Below are positions 33,532-44,712 of a DNA stretch of 64,000 nt, one piece after another. The notes beneath the pieces were generated by a model. The model was given only the letters and a program-made list of their open reading frames with translations. It ran no database searches and had not been told where the DNA came from. Made by a program: the position numbers and the translations under genes. The DNA comes from Rhipicephalus microplus (lineage: Eukaryota; Arthropoda; Arachnida; Ixodida; Ixodidae): NCBI RefSeq assembly GCF_043290135.1, contig NC_134702.1, positions 193,286,491 through 193,350,490 on the forward strand, written 5' to 3'. Position 1 is the stretch's first letter; the number at the start of each line of letters is the position of its first letter.

Positions 33532-36500
33532 ATGGCGCGTGAAAAGGACCTCGATATCTTGCAGTGGAACTGCCGCAACTTTCGTCATAATAGGACCCCT
33601 CTCCATCAATATCTTCTCACCCGCCAAACATTACCCCATTTTCTCCTTATACAGGAGACTCGGGCGGCCCTTGCCGTCCCGGGCTGCCGTGCATATCACG
33701 CTACGACGGGAAAGCCACTTGCGTCCATTTATGTACGCAATGACGTTCTCGTTGAACCACTAGACGTACCCTCCCCCCTCCTGAAACATTTAGTTGGTGT
33801 GGTCTATTACCAACCCTCTACCCGTATTTCTCTCGCTCTGATGTCATTTTACAACCCCCCTGTCACGTCCTCTTTGTTTAGTGCTCTTGGCAAATTCCTG
33901 CACTCCCTTCCATCGACCACCCATATCCTCCTTGGGGGTGACTTTAATGCTCCTCATAGGCTCTGGTGTTACCCCCAAACACTCAAACCAGGTCGCCTTC
34001 TACACTGCCTCGCCCAGGAACGCCATCTCACCCTTCTTAATACTCCTGACACCCCTACTCGAGCGGGCACTGTTTCACAGCGTTCCACTACACCCGATCT
34101 TACGTTCTCTCGGAGTTCCCTTCCTTTTCACTGGCAGGTCTCCGCTGAAAATTTTTTCAGTGATCACTTTCTCATACACATCACCATCCCTCTTTCCCAC
34201 AATAGGCGGAAACAACGAGTCGCTCACACTGACTGGGAAGCATTCCGTAATAACCTTTTGTCTGACTCATTTAAAACTTACGACGACTGGACGTCGCGGA
34301 TCTCCGCAGCAATGACATCCTGTAGTCGCCGCGCTCGTTTTCAACTCCCTATTCCTGACCCTGATCCTCACTTCCTCCGATTATGGCGACGTCATAAACG
34401 TTTGAAACGCGCTCTCCGCTCCCAGCCACATAACTTCCAACTTTCCTTCCGAATTGATGCTCTGCGGGCTGAAATTATCGCTTACGGCACTTCTCTCGAG
34501 CACTCTCGTTGGAACACGCTGTGTGACGGCCTTGACTCCACACTGCACTCGCGCTCTACATGGTCTCTGTTTAGGTCTCTCTTAGGTACCAAGCCTGCCG
34601 TTGCTCCCACCCTAGCTAAAGCTCTCACTCAAGGGTCTCCATCTGATGTGTTTGAAAATTTAAAATCTCTGTATCTCCCACCCCCTCTCACACCTTCCTA
34701 CCCAGATTACTGTGGCGAAGCCAACCCAGACCTGGACCGCCCATTCACGCTCAGGGAGCTGGAAGCTGCCTTAGCCACTCAATCTACCCGCTCGGCACCC
34801 GGTGAGGATGAGATAACATATACTACACTACGTAATCTCCCCGACAACGCGAAGGAATTTCTCTTACACACATTCAACGAAGCATGGAACAGCGGCTGTC
34901 TTCCAAGCTCTTGGACATCATCTCTAATTCGCATGATTCTGAAGCCCGGCAAACCTCCATCTCTCTCTAACCTTCGCCCTATCTCTTTGACGTCATGCAT
35001 TGGCAAGACTCTTGAGCGAATGGCCTTGACTCGACTGTCTGATTTTATTGAGGCGAAAGAGTTTTTCCCTCCTTCTCTTATTGGCTTCCGACGCCACGTT
35101 TGTGCGCAGGACATGTTCCTTGTTCTTCAGCATACTTTTCTTTCACCTTCTCGTAGTCAGATCCATGCGCTTGTAACCGTCGATGTACGGAAGGCATTCG
35201 ATGGCGTGAGTCATGACCACATACTCGCTCAGCTCTCCTCCCTGTCATGTGGCTCCCGCATGTATTCTTACATCCGATCATTTCTTTACAATCGAGTTGC
35301 TCGCTTCAGAGTCGATACTCATTTGTCTAACCCACACTCCCTCACCCGCGGCACTCCTCAAGGTGCCGTACTATCTCCTACTCTATTTAATATGGCTATG
35401 GCCCCCCTTGCCTCCCAACTGTCCCAAATACCTGACCTCCACCATATTTTTTTATGCAGACGACATCACTCTCTGGTGTACGTCTGGATGTCCCGGCCAC
35501 GTGCAGGATACTTTGCAACGTGGCCTGGACCTTATCGCTTCCTTTCTCGCTACTGCTGGCCTGTCCCCTGCACCGGAGAAATGTGAACTACTTTTACTAA
35601 ACCGGTCTGCGTACCAGCGCTCCCACAATACCCTCATCTCCCTACATCTTTCTAGCTCTCTCATCCCCACTGTTCAGCAATGCAAAGTTCTTGGCTTCCC
35701 TTTGCACGCGACAAAAAACGCGCAGGCCCTACATCACGCTGTGAGGACTTGCCACTCGGTGGCCCACCTCCTGCGACGCGTTGTCACTCGGCAGTCGGGT
35801 CTCCACGAGGCTCATGCGTGCCGGATTGCACATGCGCTTGCCCTTAACAAGTTCTTGTACTTTGTACCCTACGTTCATTTCACCGAAACGCAACTCAACA
35901 CACTTGAAAGAGCTCTATTAGGCCTCTTCAAGGCAGCTCTAAACCTCCCTCTCACTACCTCTACCACTAAGCTCTTTGCCACAGGCCTCTTCCATCCATT
36001 ACGTTCTCTTATTTCTCTGCACCACGACTCTCAGATTGCCCGTCTTTCTCTCACTCGTCAAGGTCAATGGCTATTAGCCCAAGCTGGTATCCCTCACATT
36101 CCCGTTTCCGTGCCCACCTTGCCTTCTGCCGCTAGCACCGCTGCTTCTAACCTTCGCATCCTTCCCCTCCCATCCAATATGTCTCCCGTTCTTCACGCCG
36201 GCCGGCGTCATGCGGCAGCACAGCATCATTCTCCTCCTCTCTCTACACAGGGAGTTGCCTACACGGATGCCTCATACATGGCTCCTCGGGGCTCGTGTGG
36301 CTACGTTATCTACCATCCACACCTTTCGTCACCTGACACGCACACCAGCGGGCCATACTTACACCCGCCAAATGTACTTTCGCTCGAAGTCCTTTCCATG
36401 GTCCACGCCATGCAGTCATTTTCCTCCCTCCCTTCTCTCCCCGAGTACACGATTTACTCCGACTCTCACGCCGCCATCCGTCACATACAGAACAACACGT

Positions 36501-37078
36501 TGCCCCCTGCTCTTCAACAGGAGGTCGAGCGAGCGGCCTCTGCTCTTCAACCCTCCACTGTCTTCCTCCACTGGGTTCCTGGGCATTCGGGTATTAACGG
36601 CAATGAGCTAGCTCATCAGCTTGCCCGCGATATATTGCACCGGGCACCGTTCATTCCCTGGCCCACACCTTCGGAAGACAGTGAGAGCTCCGCGAATAAC
36701 GATGGGCAGATCTCCTTGCGTCACACTATCAAGGAGGTATATCTCCAGCTCCGGCTCGACAAGCGTCTTTACCCTCCCCCTCATCCATCACTCACGGCGC
36801 TGGAGGCTCGAACTCTACGGCACATCCAAATGAACTGCTTGATAACCCCCTCTCGCCTTTTCCTTTATAAATATAGGTCTAACCCCTGCTGTCCTAATTG
36901 TCCTTCCCCATACGCTGACCTGTCACACTGCCTGTTTTACTGCCCAACTGCTCAGCAATCCAGCTATTACCCTCCACCATCCCTTTCCATCACCTCCTGG
37001 CTCGATTGGATCGGCGCCGAAGGGGAAGAAGAACAGCGTCGACTGATCGCACAGGCGGTCGAAATGCTCGGCCTGTAA
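33532..37078 (+). pseudogene. ORF2 endonuclease-RT-RNase H polyprotein with one frameshift
   Basis: ORF2 starts at the ATG touching the ORF1 stop and covers about 1,180 codons. An APE-type endonuclease comes first: WNCRN, IQET, GGDFNAPH and SDHFLIH (residues about 8-225). RT runs from LRPISLTS (about 480) through VDVRKAFDG (motif A) and GTPQGAVLSPTLFN (motif B) to FYADD (about 640). RNase H spans about 905-1030 (YTDAS, SLEVLS, YSDSHAA, WVPGHSG), then a CCHC-like CPNC...H..FYC at about 1118. The frame shifts within T7 at 35447-35453, right at motif C; removing a single T would keep the frame. The last RNase H carboxylate position (NELAD in relatives) reads NELAH. Otherwise all catalytic residues are present. 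A sequencing homopolymer error is a real alternative. Confidence 0.9.
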
Positions 37079-37087
37079 ATTTGGCTG

Positions 37088-37117
37088 AATAAAAGTCTAT
37101 TACTACTACTACTACTA
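37088..37117 (+). terminator. poly(A) signal and TAC-repeat tail of the non-LTR element
   Basis: AATAAA at 37088-37093 is followed by about six TAC units up to the right target-site duplication. Confidence 0.75.
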
Positions 37118-37128
37118 CAGAGCTAGTA
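37118..37128. repeat. right target-site duplication of full-length non-LTR element
   Basis: CAGAGCTAGTA, identical to 31429-31439. The first base may belong to the TAC tail, so the duplication is 10 or 11 bp. Confidence 0.88.
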
Positions 37129-39814
37129 CAAAAAGGGCGACCATGTTCATGTTCGCCTATGCCTTTGGCCTGCTCTGAGAAAAACACCACGAGCAACTGC
37201 GCTGGCTCGTCACAGGCGGTTTTTACACCCCACGCGTGACTTCCTTGCATGCATGATTATAATAATCGCAGTAAAACTTCGTGGCGCAGTACTCAAAAGC
37301 ACAAACATGCTCCAAGTCTTTCGACTAGAACTGAGGCCGAACGCGACTGCCTCCGACTTTTCAACACGAATGTGGCCGCTTGAAAGGGCCGTGCGACACT
37401 TTTGGGACAGCCTTATTTAGCGCCGCTATGTATGTAACAATGGTTACTGAGACGAAATCAACAAGAAATATGGGAATTAGTGCGCAGAAAGTGAAGTTAT
37501 GAGTCGACAAAGTTCAAAACTCGAGCATGTGTCGACGAGAAACGTTCTTTTTTGCATTTCACTTGCGTGATGACGTCAAAGATCGCTTCCATTAACAGCG
37601 AGCGTCTCATAAAGATGTACCGGAAATGTCATCTTATGGTGGCCTTCCCCCAATACCTCGCTATCGCTCTTTTTGTCGGCGTCGTAAGACTGGTTACTAC
37701 GAACCACGATCGACAGCACATGCTTGCACGGTCAAACTGTGTTAGATAAACATATACGCTTTGGGCGGGGTCATTTCCCGGCTTGCTTACAAGACTCAAT
37801 CTATGGTGACGTCAGCGCCCACCACTTGCCGCATTTTTGGTTCGCTAAAAACGCGGCATGTATTTCCACTTTTAGTTGCAGGCGTGGCATACCCTCGTTC
37901 GCAGTCTAAGTGTTGTGTTCGTTGTTTTGAAAATGCGTCTTCTAAAAACAGGAATGATTTCCTTCTGAGAAGGTGAAGGAAAAGTTTTTGCTGTTTTTAG
38001 CATTCACTCGTATAGTTAGAGCTACCACCACATACAGCACTTTACGTGTCAAATCAAACCAATAAAAGTGAACCGTCCTTGTCATCACGTCACCTGACAT
38101 AACTTTACTTCCCATATTGAAAATAGCTCATGTGTGTTACCGTAGTCTGAGATCAAGGCAGTTTGTTGTTAAAATTAAACTTACTGGAACTGTTTAAAAT
38201 TAAAATAGCGTCACTTTTAGCGTTGCCATTTGAATAACAATAAGAGCTTTTAGCTTATATGTATACTTCTTTAGGCTACCGTGTTACGGGATACCGGATA
38301 GATTCTGTGCATGTATGGGTATTTAAGAAACATAAACCTTTATGGTTCCCGCTGATGGGGATTATGTCTCCCGCCAGATAGGCTTTACGTTTGCCACCCT
38401 CTCTCGCAAATTTATCCTCGTTCGTAAAAACTCGCGGTATCCTCACTGCGGAGACGCGAGCCGTCCAGTTGAAAACAAATAAGCTGAAGTGCGACCATCT
38501 ATAGCATGCATTGTTTCAGCCGGAATGCCAAAGCTCGAATGACCTATCACATAGACGCTGTAAACATGCGAGCCCCAGACAAACTGGATAGGTTGTGCCA
38601 AATAGCGGAACAACAGTGAACAAAGAAATCACTAAATTGTTATTGCAGAAACATCGTGCATTGTACTTCTCGTGCAAGAACCGCACAGCGGCATTTTACA
38701 AATGAGTGACCTGTTTATTGATTTTCTCCTCAAAAACGTTACGCGTAAGCCAACGTGCTCATGACTGTGGTTGTACGAAGTGCCACAAGATTTCGACACT
38801 ATAGTTGCAGTAGCCTTGTATTTTTCAATCTTTCCTGCATACGAGAATGCTGTACACGATAAAAAGGACTCGTGCTTTTGTCACAACGGTTATTTACACC
38901 GATGTAAGTTAAATTCAGTTTATATACAGTTAGCTTCACCATTTATCGGTTGCAAAATCCTAAATGTATACGTGTTTGCGTACGTACGAAAACGTTTACG
39001 TACGAGGAGCTGGAACATTGAAAGATATGCGTTCCGAAGAGACAGTAAACGCCAAACGGTATCCGATAACATGTTAAAGTAAAGAAGTATACGTACAAGC
39101 TACAACTCCCTAATATCGGTGCCTCCCGCAGCACCAAAAGAAACAATGAAAAATACATGCACAATTGGCGTCGCAGGGCGCCTTTTTATAGAATCACTGC
39201 AAGTTCAAAATTTGTTCGTAGTTAATTTGGCTGCTGATATAGATAATGATAATATTGACTTCAAAGCACAGCGTTCATGAATAATGATAATGAACTTCTC
39301 TGCTCATCTGCTCCTAATAAATATTCAGTTACGAGTAAGCTCTGCGGTTAATCTTTTTCTTGTACGTCAGCGTCCGTAAGGGCTGTTTTTCGGATATCTA
39401 CAAAAATATAGACTACATGTGTGAGAAAGCCGAAGTCCACAAGCGTCGAATGTGAGAATGCCAAATACACAGATTATATAGAATGCGCTATTATATCAGT
39501 AAAAGATCAGGTGGAGAGTGCACATTTATACTTCGACCACCTGTTATGTGTACACCTATAACGCCTTGAGCTCGCGTAAAGCGATGTTCTGCAAAACCGT
39601 CGGAAAAATTGAAAATTAGGCATGCACAGACTACGCGTAAGTTTGTGGCCAGCGTGCAGATAGCCCTTAAAGGAACACAATGGTTACCCTAAAGCTGCGT
39701 AATAATAAACGCTTTTCACTTGAGTTACGACTATCAGCTAGTACACCCGCAGTATGAGCCACGTCTAAAAGACCATTAGCTAGCGAAGGGTGGATTAGCT
39801 GAACAGAAACTCTC
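37129..39814. other. unassigned intergenic sequence
   Basis: Short frames only, the longest 103 codons (38771-39082) with no motif. No repeat family was recognised. Confidence 0.45.
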
Positions 39815-39818
39815 ATAT

Positions 39819-40225
39819 TGTCACGGGGTCGTGACGTGGCCGAAGACAGGAGACTTCGTGTTGGGATTTAACTGTTTATTTGGGCGAACCTGTGCCCGGT
39901 AAACGGAAAGTCCAATTACAGCAGCAGTCTCGCACAGATAGCAGTCTCGGACTGATAGCGGCGAACGGAGCGTCGGCCTTCGATCAACAACTGACAAGCG
40001 GCGAAGCGCGTCGGCATTTATACTCTTGCCGTCGAATGTTCTAGCGTTATCGCTGGCGGTAGCGTAGGTTCCAGAACAATCTGTACCGTTCGCACAGTGG
40101 GCGTGATCTTATCGAAATGATCTACTACAGTCCGGAACCTTCTAGAAAACTGCAGGTGCGGTTTGCGCTGAGAATCGTGTGGTGTTTTGGGACAATAACA
40201 AAAACTTGGGAAATGGAACGTGGCA
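39819..40225 (-). repeat. 3' LTR of gypsy element
   Basis: The LTR reads TGCCACG...GTGACA on the minus strand. Compared with the other LTR it differs at three sites (C/A in TTTGGGC, C/T in TCGGAC, G/T in CTTGGG on the plus strand). A TATAC box-like motif occurs near 40020. Confidence 0.93.
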
Positions 40226-40240
40226 TTGCCCCCCTCTGAA
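40226..40240 (-). promoter_or_regulatory. polypurine tract
   Basis: On the minus strand a purine run CAGAGGGGGG stands directly beside the 3' LTR; it would prime plus-strand DNA synthesis. Confidence 0.75.
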
Positions 40241-40354
40241 AAAAGGCATCGTCCCGATGCTTTAACTAAAGATGAAAGTACAATAATAATGCAAGAAAGT
40301 ACAATGAATAAATTACGATACAACAATAATACAAAAAAACACTAGTTCAGTGTG

Positions 40355-43345
40355 TTAACGCGCATGAAACGGCTTGAGGCACGCGACATAGACGACTTCA
40401 GGTCGCGATCGGCGTCGTTGAGAGTTCGTGATGCTGTCGGGGACAACCTCGTAATCAAGTGGGCCGAGACGTCGAACCACCCTGTACGGTCCGAAGTACC
40501 GTCGCAGAAGCTTTTCACTTAGTCCACGTCGGCGTATCGGCGTCCACACCCAAACACGTTCACCGGGCTGGTATTCCACGAAGCGTCGTCGAAGGTTGTA
40601 ACGGTGGCTCTCGGTCGTCTGCTGATTTTTGATATGGAGACGCGCAAGTTGTCGGGCTTCTTCGGCGCGTTGAAGGTACTCGCTCACATCGAGGTTTTCT
40701 TCGTCGGTGACGTTGGGTAACATGGCATCGAGCGTCGTTGCCGGGCTCCTTCCGTAGACCAATTTGTATGGAGATATCTGCGTCGTCTCCTGCACAGCCG
40801 TGTTGTATGCGAATGTCACATACGGAAGAATGGCGTCCCACGTCTTGTGTTCGACATCGACGTACATTGACAGCATATCGGCGATCGTCTTGTTAAGCCG
40901 CTCGGTGAGGCCGTTGGTCTGTGGGTGGTACGCTGTCGTCCGGCGGTGGTTTGTTTGGCTGTATGCCAAGATCGCTTGAGTTAGGTCGGCTGTGAATGCC
41001 GTTTCTTTGTCGGTGATAAGGACCTCCGGGGCGCCATGACGTAGGACGATATTTTCGACGAAGAATTTAGCTACTTCGAATGCACTGCCTTTTGGCAGGG
41101 CTTTTGTCTCGGCGTAGCGGGTGAGGTAGTCGGTAGCTACCACGATCCACTTGTTTCCAAAAGCCGACGTCGGGAACGGCCCCAGTAGGTCTATACCAAT
41201 CTGCTGGAAAGGTCGGTAAGGTGGATCAATTGGCTGCAGAAGTCCCGCTGGCCTTGCCGGCGGTGTCTTGCGTCGCTGACAGTCCCGGCATGTTCTCAAA
41301 TAACGAGTGACGTCGGTGGTAAGACGTGGCCAGTAGTACCTTTCTTGTATCCTCGCGAGCGTGCGAGAAACACCGAGGTGCCCTGCCGTCGGATCATCGT
41401 GAAGGGCCTGCAGGAGTTCTGGTCGCAGAGCTGAAGGTACCACAAGGAGGTACTTAGCTCGAAGCGGTGAAAAGTGCTTCTTTTATAGAAGACCGTTTCG
41501 TAGAAAGAACGACGCAAGTGCGCGCTTGAATACCTTCGGGACTTCGGCGGTCCTGCCTTCGAGGTATTCTATTAGGGCCTTAAGTTCCGGGTCAGCCCTC
41601 TGTCGTTCAGCGAAGTCGTCGTTAGTTATCGTTCCTAAGAAGTAGTCGTCATCCGGGTCGTCGGGTAGTGGTTGGTCGACAGGCGCACGAGAGAGACAGT
41701 CGGCGTCGGAGTGTTTTTTGCCGGACTTGTAAATGACAGTAATGTCATAATCTTGAAGTCTCAGGCTCCATCGTGCGAGGCGACCTGAGGGGTCCTTCAA
41801 GGTGGCTAGCCAACACAATGCGTGGTGGTCGCTCACAACTTTGAAGGGCCTGCCGTAGAGGTAGGGGCGAAATTTCGACGTAGCCCAGATGATGGCGAGG
41901 CACTGCTTTTCTGTTGTGGAATAATTTGCTTCTGCTTTGGATAGCGATCGGCTGGCGTAACTAATAACCCTTTCAAGCCCGTCAGCCCTCTGCACAAGAA
42001 AGGCGCCAAGACCTACGCTGCTTGCGTCAGTATGTATTTCTGTCTCGGCGAATTCGTCGAAATGGGCAAGTAACGGAGGCGTCTGGAGGCGATGTTTAAG
42101 CTCCTGAAAAGCGTGTTCCTGCGTAGTTTCCCACTTAAACTCCACGTCGGCCTTGGTAAGGTTAGTGAGAGGATCGGCGATGCGGGCGAAGTTTTTCACG
42201 AACCGCCTATAATAGGCACACAGGCACAGAAATCGGCGCACGGCTTTCTTGTCAGTGGGCGGCGGAAAGTCGGCGATGGCGGCTGTTTTCTATGGATCGG
42301 GACGAACTCCAGACTTGCTGATAACGTGCCCCAGAAACAAGAGCTCCTCATACGCAAATCTGCACTTTTCTGGCTTCAGTGTGAGTCCGGAAGTCTTTAT
42401 GGCTTGAAGTACAGCTTCAAGGCGCCGAAGATGCTCGTCGAAACTCGAGCAAAACACGACGACGTCGTCCAAGTACACAAGGCAAGTATGCCACTTAAAT
42501 CCTTCCAGTACTGTATCCACAACGCGTTGAAACGTTGCAGGCGCTGAGCAAAGGCCGAAGGGCATCACCTTAAACTCGAAGAGGCCGTCCGGTGTTATAA
42601 ACGCCGTCTTCTCTCGGTCTCTTTCGTCGACTTCGATTTGCAAATAGCCAGTCTTGAGATCCATTGACGAAAGGTACCTGGCGTTATGGAGTCGATCAAG
42701 TGCGTCGTCTATTCGTGGGAGGGGATACACGTTCTTTCTTGTGATTTTGTTCAGGTGGCGATAATTGACGCAGAAACGTAGGGTCCCATCCTTTTTCTTC
42801 ACTAACACCACGGGGGATGCCCATGGACTCTTGGACGGCTGGTAAATGTCATCCCGCAGCATTTCATCAACTTGTCTCTTCATGGCCTCACGTTCTCGCG
42901 TCAAAACCCTGTACGGACTCTGACGGAGTGGTTTGGCATTTTCTTCGGTTATGATGCGATGTTTCGTGATTGGGGTCTGCCGAATTTTCAGTGACGACGA
43001 AAAGCAATCTTCGTATTGCAGGAGCAGGGCCTTGAGCTGTTCTTGCTTATCGTTCGGAAGTCTGGGATTGACGTCGAAAGCTATGGGAGGGGCTTGGTTC
43101 TTCTGAGCAGGTTCCGCAGAATCGGCGAGGGCGAAAGCACTGGTGGCTTCGACAATTTCTTCGATGTATGCGACCGTTGTTCCTTTGTTCACATGTTTGT
43201 ACTCATTGCTGAAATTGGTGAGCATAACCGTTGCTTTGCCTCCCCGCAGCTCTGAAATTCCTCTTGCGACGCAAATATTTCGGGTGACCAACAGATGCTG
43301 ACTGCCTTCAACGACGGCTTCTAAGTCAGGTGATTTAGGAGCGCC
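40355..43345 (-). pseudogene. gypsy pol: RT, RNase H and integrase with two nonsense codons
   Basis: A single minus-strand frame spans nearly 1,000 codons. It begins with the stretch that normally links protease to RT, so the protease itself is gone. RT has VLVKKKDGTLRFCVNYR, MDLKTGYLQIEV (motif A), MPFGLCSAPATFQR and VYLDDVVVF (YLDD). A TAG at 42290-42292 follows. RNase H shows HTDASSVGLGAFL, TTEKQCLAI and VSDHHALCW. A TAA at 41483-41485 precedes integrase, which has the HHCC finger (GHLG...CRDCQ), IDLLGPF, ITDKETAF and NGLTERLN as the catalytic D, D, E, and a FGPYRVV (GPY) C-terminal module. In most relatives the middle motif is TDRG; here it reads TDKE. No frameshift is needed to read the domains. 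Confidence 0.9.
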
Positions 43346-44277
43346 GACTGAAGGCGGCGTAGCTCATAGCTTCCGGCTCGGGCAGCGGTGCGTGAGGAAT
43401 TTGAAGCGATTGCCGAACTTCTTTTCGCACAATGTCGGCAATTGAATCCACTTGAGTTTGTGCCGAAGGCAACAGCTTGCGCAGCTCTTCCCGCAAGATC
43501 GCTCGGATCGTTTCACGCAGGTCTCCGGAGTTACTGGCTTGAACAGCAGCGCAGTCTGCAGTCAGGCGACGATTATACTGTCTGGTGCGCATGTCCAGGG
43601 TCTTTTCGATAGTGGTCGCTACGGCTACAAATTCTTGGACGGTTATCGGTGGGTTTCTCATCAGTCCCGCGAAGAGCTCCTGTTTGACCCATCGCATGAG
43701 GAAACGAACTTTTTTCTCCTCAAGCATGTCTGGGTCAGCGTGACGGAATAGTCGGGTCATTTCTTCTGTTAAAATGGTGACATTTTCATTTGGTAGCTGA
43801 ACCCGAGTCTCTAATGAAGCAGCGGCCCTCTCTTTGCGAGCGACGCTCGCGAACGTTTGCAGGAATGCGCCGCAGAAAAAATTTCACGTTCGGAGCGTGG
43901 ACTCCCGGTTTTCAAGCCAAGTCCTTGCGGTGTCTTCCAAATAGAAGAACACACGACGCAGCTTTTCGTCATGGTCCCAGTGGTTGAGGGCGGCCACACG
44001 TTCGTATGTTTCTAGCCAGGACTCCGGGTCTTCGAACGATGACCCATGGAAAATTGGTGGAGGGTTGATGCATGACCATCGTGGGCTGGGACGCTGCGGT
44101 TGTCATTGTCGCTGCAGTCGCGGTCATGGCCTTCGTCTTCCGCGCCTTGTCTGGTAGAAGCCCGTACTCCGGTGGTAGCCCTTGCTGTCGGCGGCTGGTT
44201 CGCTTCTCCTGGTTGGCGTCGGTGTCTTCTCCGCGACGTGGGCTGGGTTCACGGCTTGACGGGGGCGTCCGGTACAT
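43335..44277 (-). pseudogene. gypsy gag (matrix/capsid part), broken
   Basis: The likely start is the ATG at 44277-44275 (MYRTPPSSREPSPRRG). Its frame gives an Arg/Ser/Pro-rich leader; the capsid core (WLETYERVAALNHW, FYLEDTARTWLENR, RLFRHADPDMLEE) is in a different frame, so a shift lies near 44080. A TGA at 43884-43886 replaces a Trp codon. The frame then stops at 43335, just where pol begins, and the CCHC knuckle expected at the gag C-terminus is absent. A deletion therefore joins the end of capsid to the protease/RT linker near 43340. Confidence 0.82.
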
Positions 44278-44284
44278 GAACGAA

Positions 44285-44299
44285 GCAGCACCTCCACCA
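44285..44299 (-). promoter_or_regulatory. tRNA primer-binding site
   Basis: On the minus strand TGGTGGAGGTGCTGC starts two bases after the 5' LTR. Its complement ends in CCA, as a tRNA 3' end should. The tRNA species was not identified. Confidence 0.65.
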
Positions 44300-44301
44300 G
44301 A

Positions 44302-44708
44302 TGTCACGGGGTCGTGACGTGGCCGAAGACAGGAGACTTCGTGTTGGGATTTAACTGTTTATTTGGGCTAACCTGTGCCCGGTAAACGGAAAGTCCAATT
44401 ACAGCAGCAGTCTCGCACAGATAGCAGTCTCGGATTGATAGCGGCGAACGGAGCGTCGGCCTTCGATCAACAACTGACAAGCGGCGAAGCGCGTCGGCAT
44501 TTATACTCTTGCCGTCGAATGTTCTAGCGTTATCGCTGGCGGTAGCGTAGGTTCCAGAACAATCTGTACCGTTCGCACAGTGGGCGTGATCTTATCGAAA
44601 TGATCTACTACAGTCCGGAACCTTCTAGAAAACTGCAGGTGCGGTTTGCGCTGAGAATCGTGTGGTGTTTTGGGACAATAACAAAAACTTGGTAAATGGA
44701 ACGTGGCA
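44302..44708 (-). repeat. 5' LTR of gypsy element
   Basis: 407 bases, matching 39819-40225 at 404 positions by eye. It should contain the element's promoter. Confidence 0.93.
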
Positions 44709-44712
44709 ATAT

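Larger units (their letters stand above)
31440..37117 (+). mobile_element. full-length two-ORF non-LTR retrotransposon with RNase H
   Basis: This 5.68-kb element is flanked by the 11-bp direct repeat CAGAGCTAGTA. It has a GC-rich 5' UTR of about 250 bases, a gag-like ORF1, an ORF2 with endonuclease, RT and RNase H, an AATAAA at 37088-37093 and a TAC-trinucleotide tail. Domain content places it in the I superfamily (I, R1, LOA, Outcast and allies); I do not fix the clade. It is more GC-rich (C-rich codons) than its AT-rich flanks. Only one lesion is visible, a frameshift in ORF2. Complete length, intact duplications and few lesions mean recent insertion. Confidence 0.92.
39815..44712 (-). mobile_element. 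Ty3/gypsy LTR retrotransposon, young but defective
   Basis: Two 407-bp LTRs (39819-40225 and 44302-44708) flank a 4.08-kb interior read on the minus strand, with ATAT on both outer sides (39815-39818, 44709-44712) as a 4-bp target duplication. Domain order is gag, RT, RNase H, integrase, the Ty3/gypsy order, and the integrase carries a GPY motif. The LTRs differ at 3 positions by my count, so the insertion is recent. Yet gag has a TGA, pol has a TAG and a TAA, the gag 5' part is shifted, and the nucleocapsid zinc knuckle and the protease active site are missing. It cannot be autonomous. Confidence 0.93.

Noticed and set aside
42092..42547. 151-codon plus-strand frame
   Set aside because: It is antisense to the gypsy RT/RNase H region.
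39815..44712. Infectious endogenous retrovirus (env-bearing)
   Set aside because: No open frame or remnant for an envelope lies between integrase and the 3' LTR; the integrase stop is only about 130 bases from the LTR.
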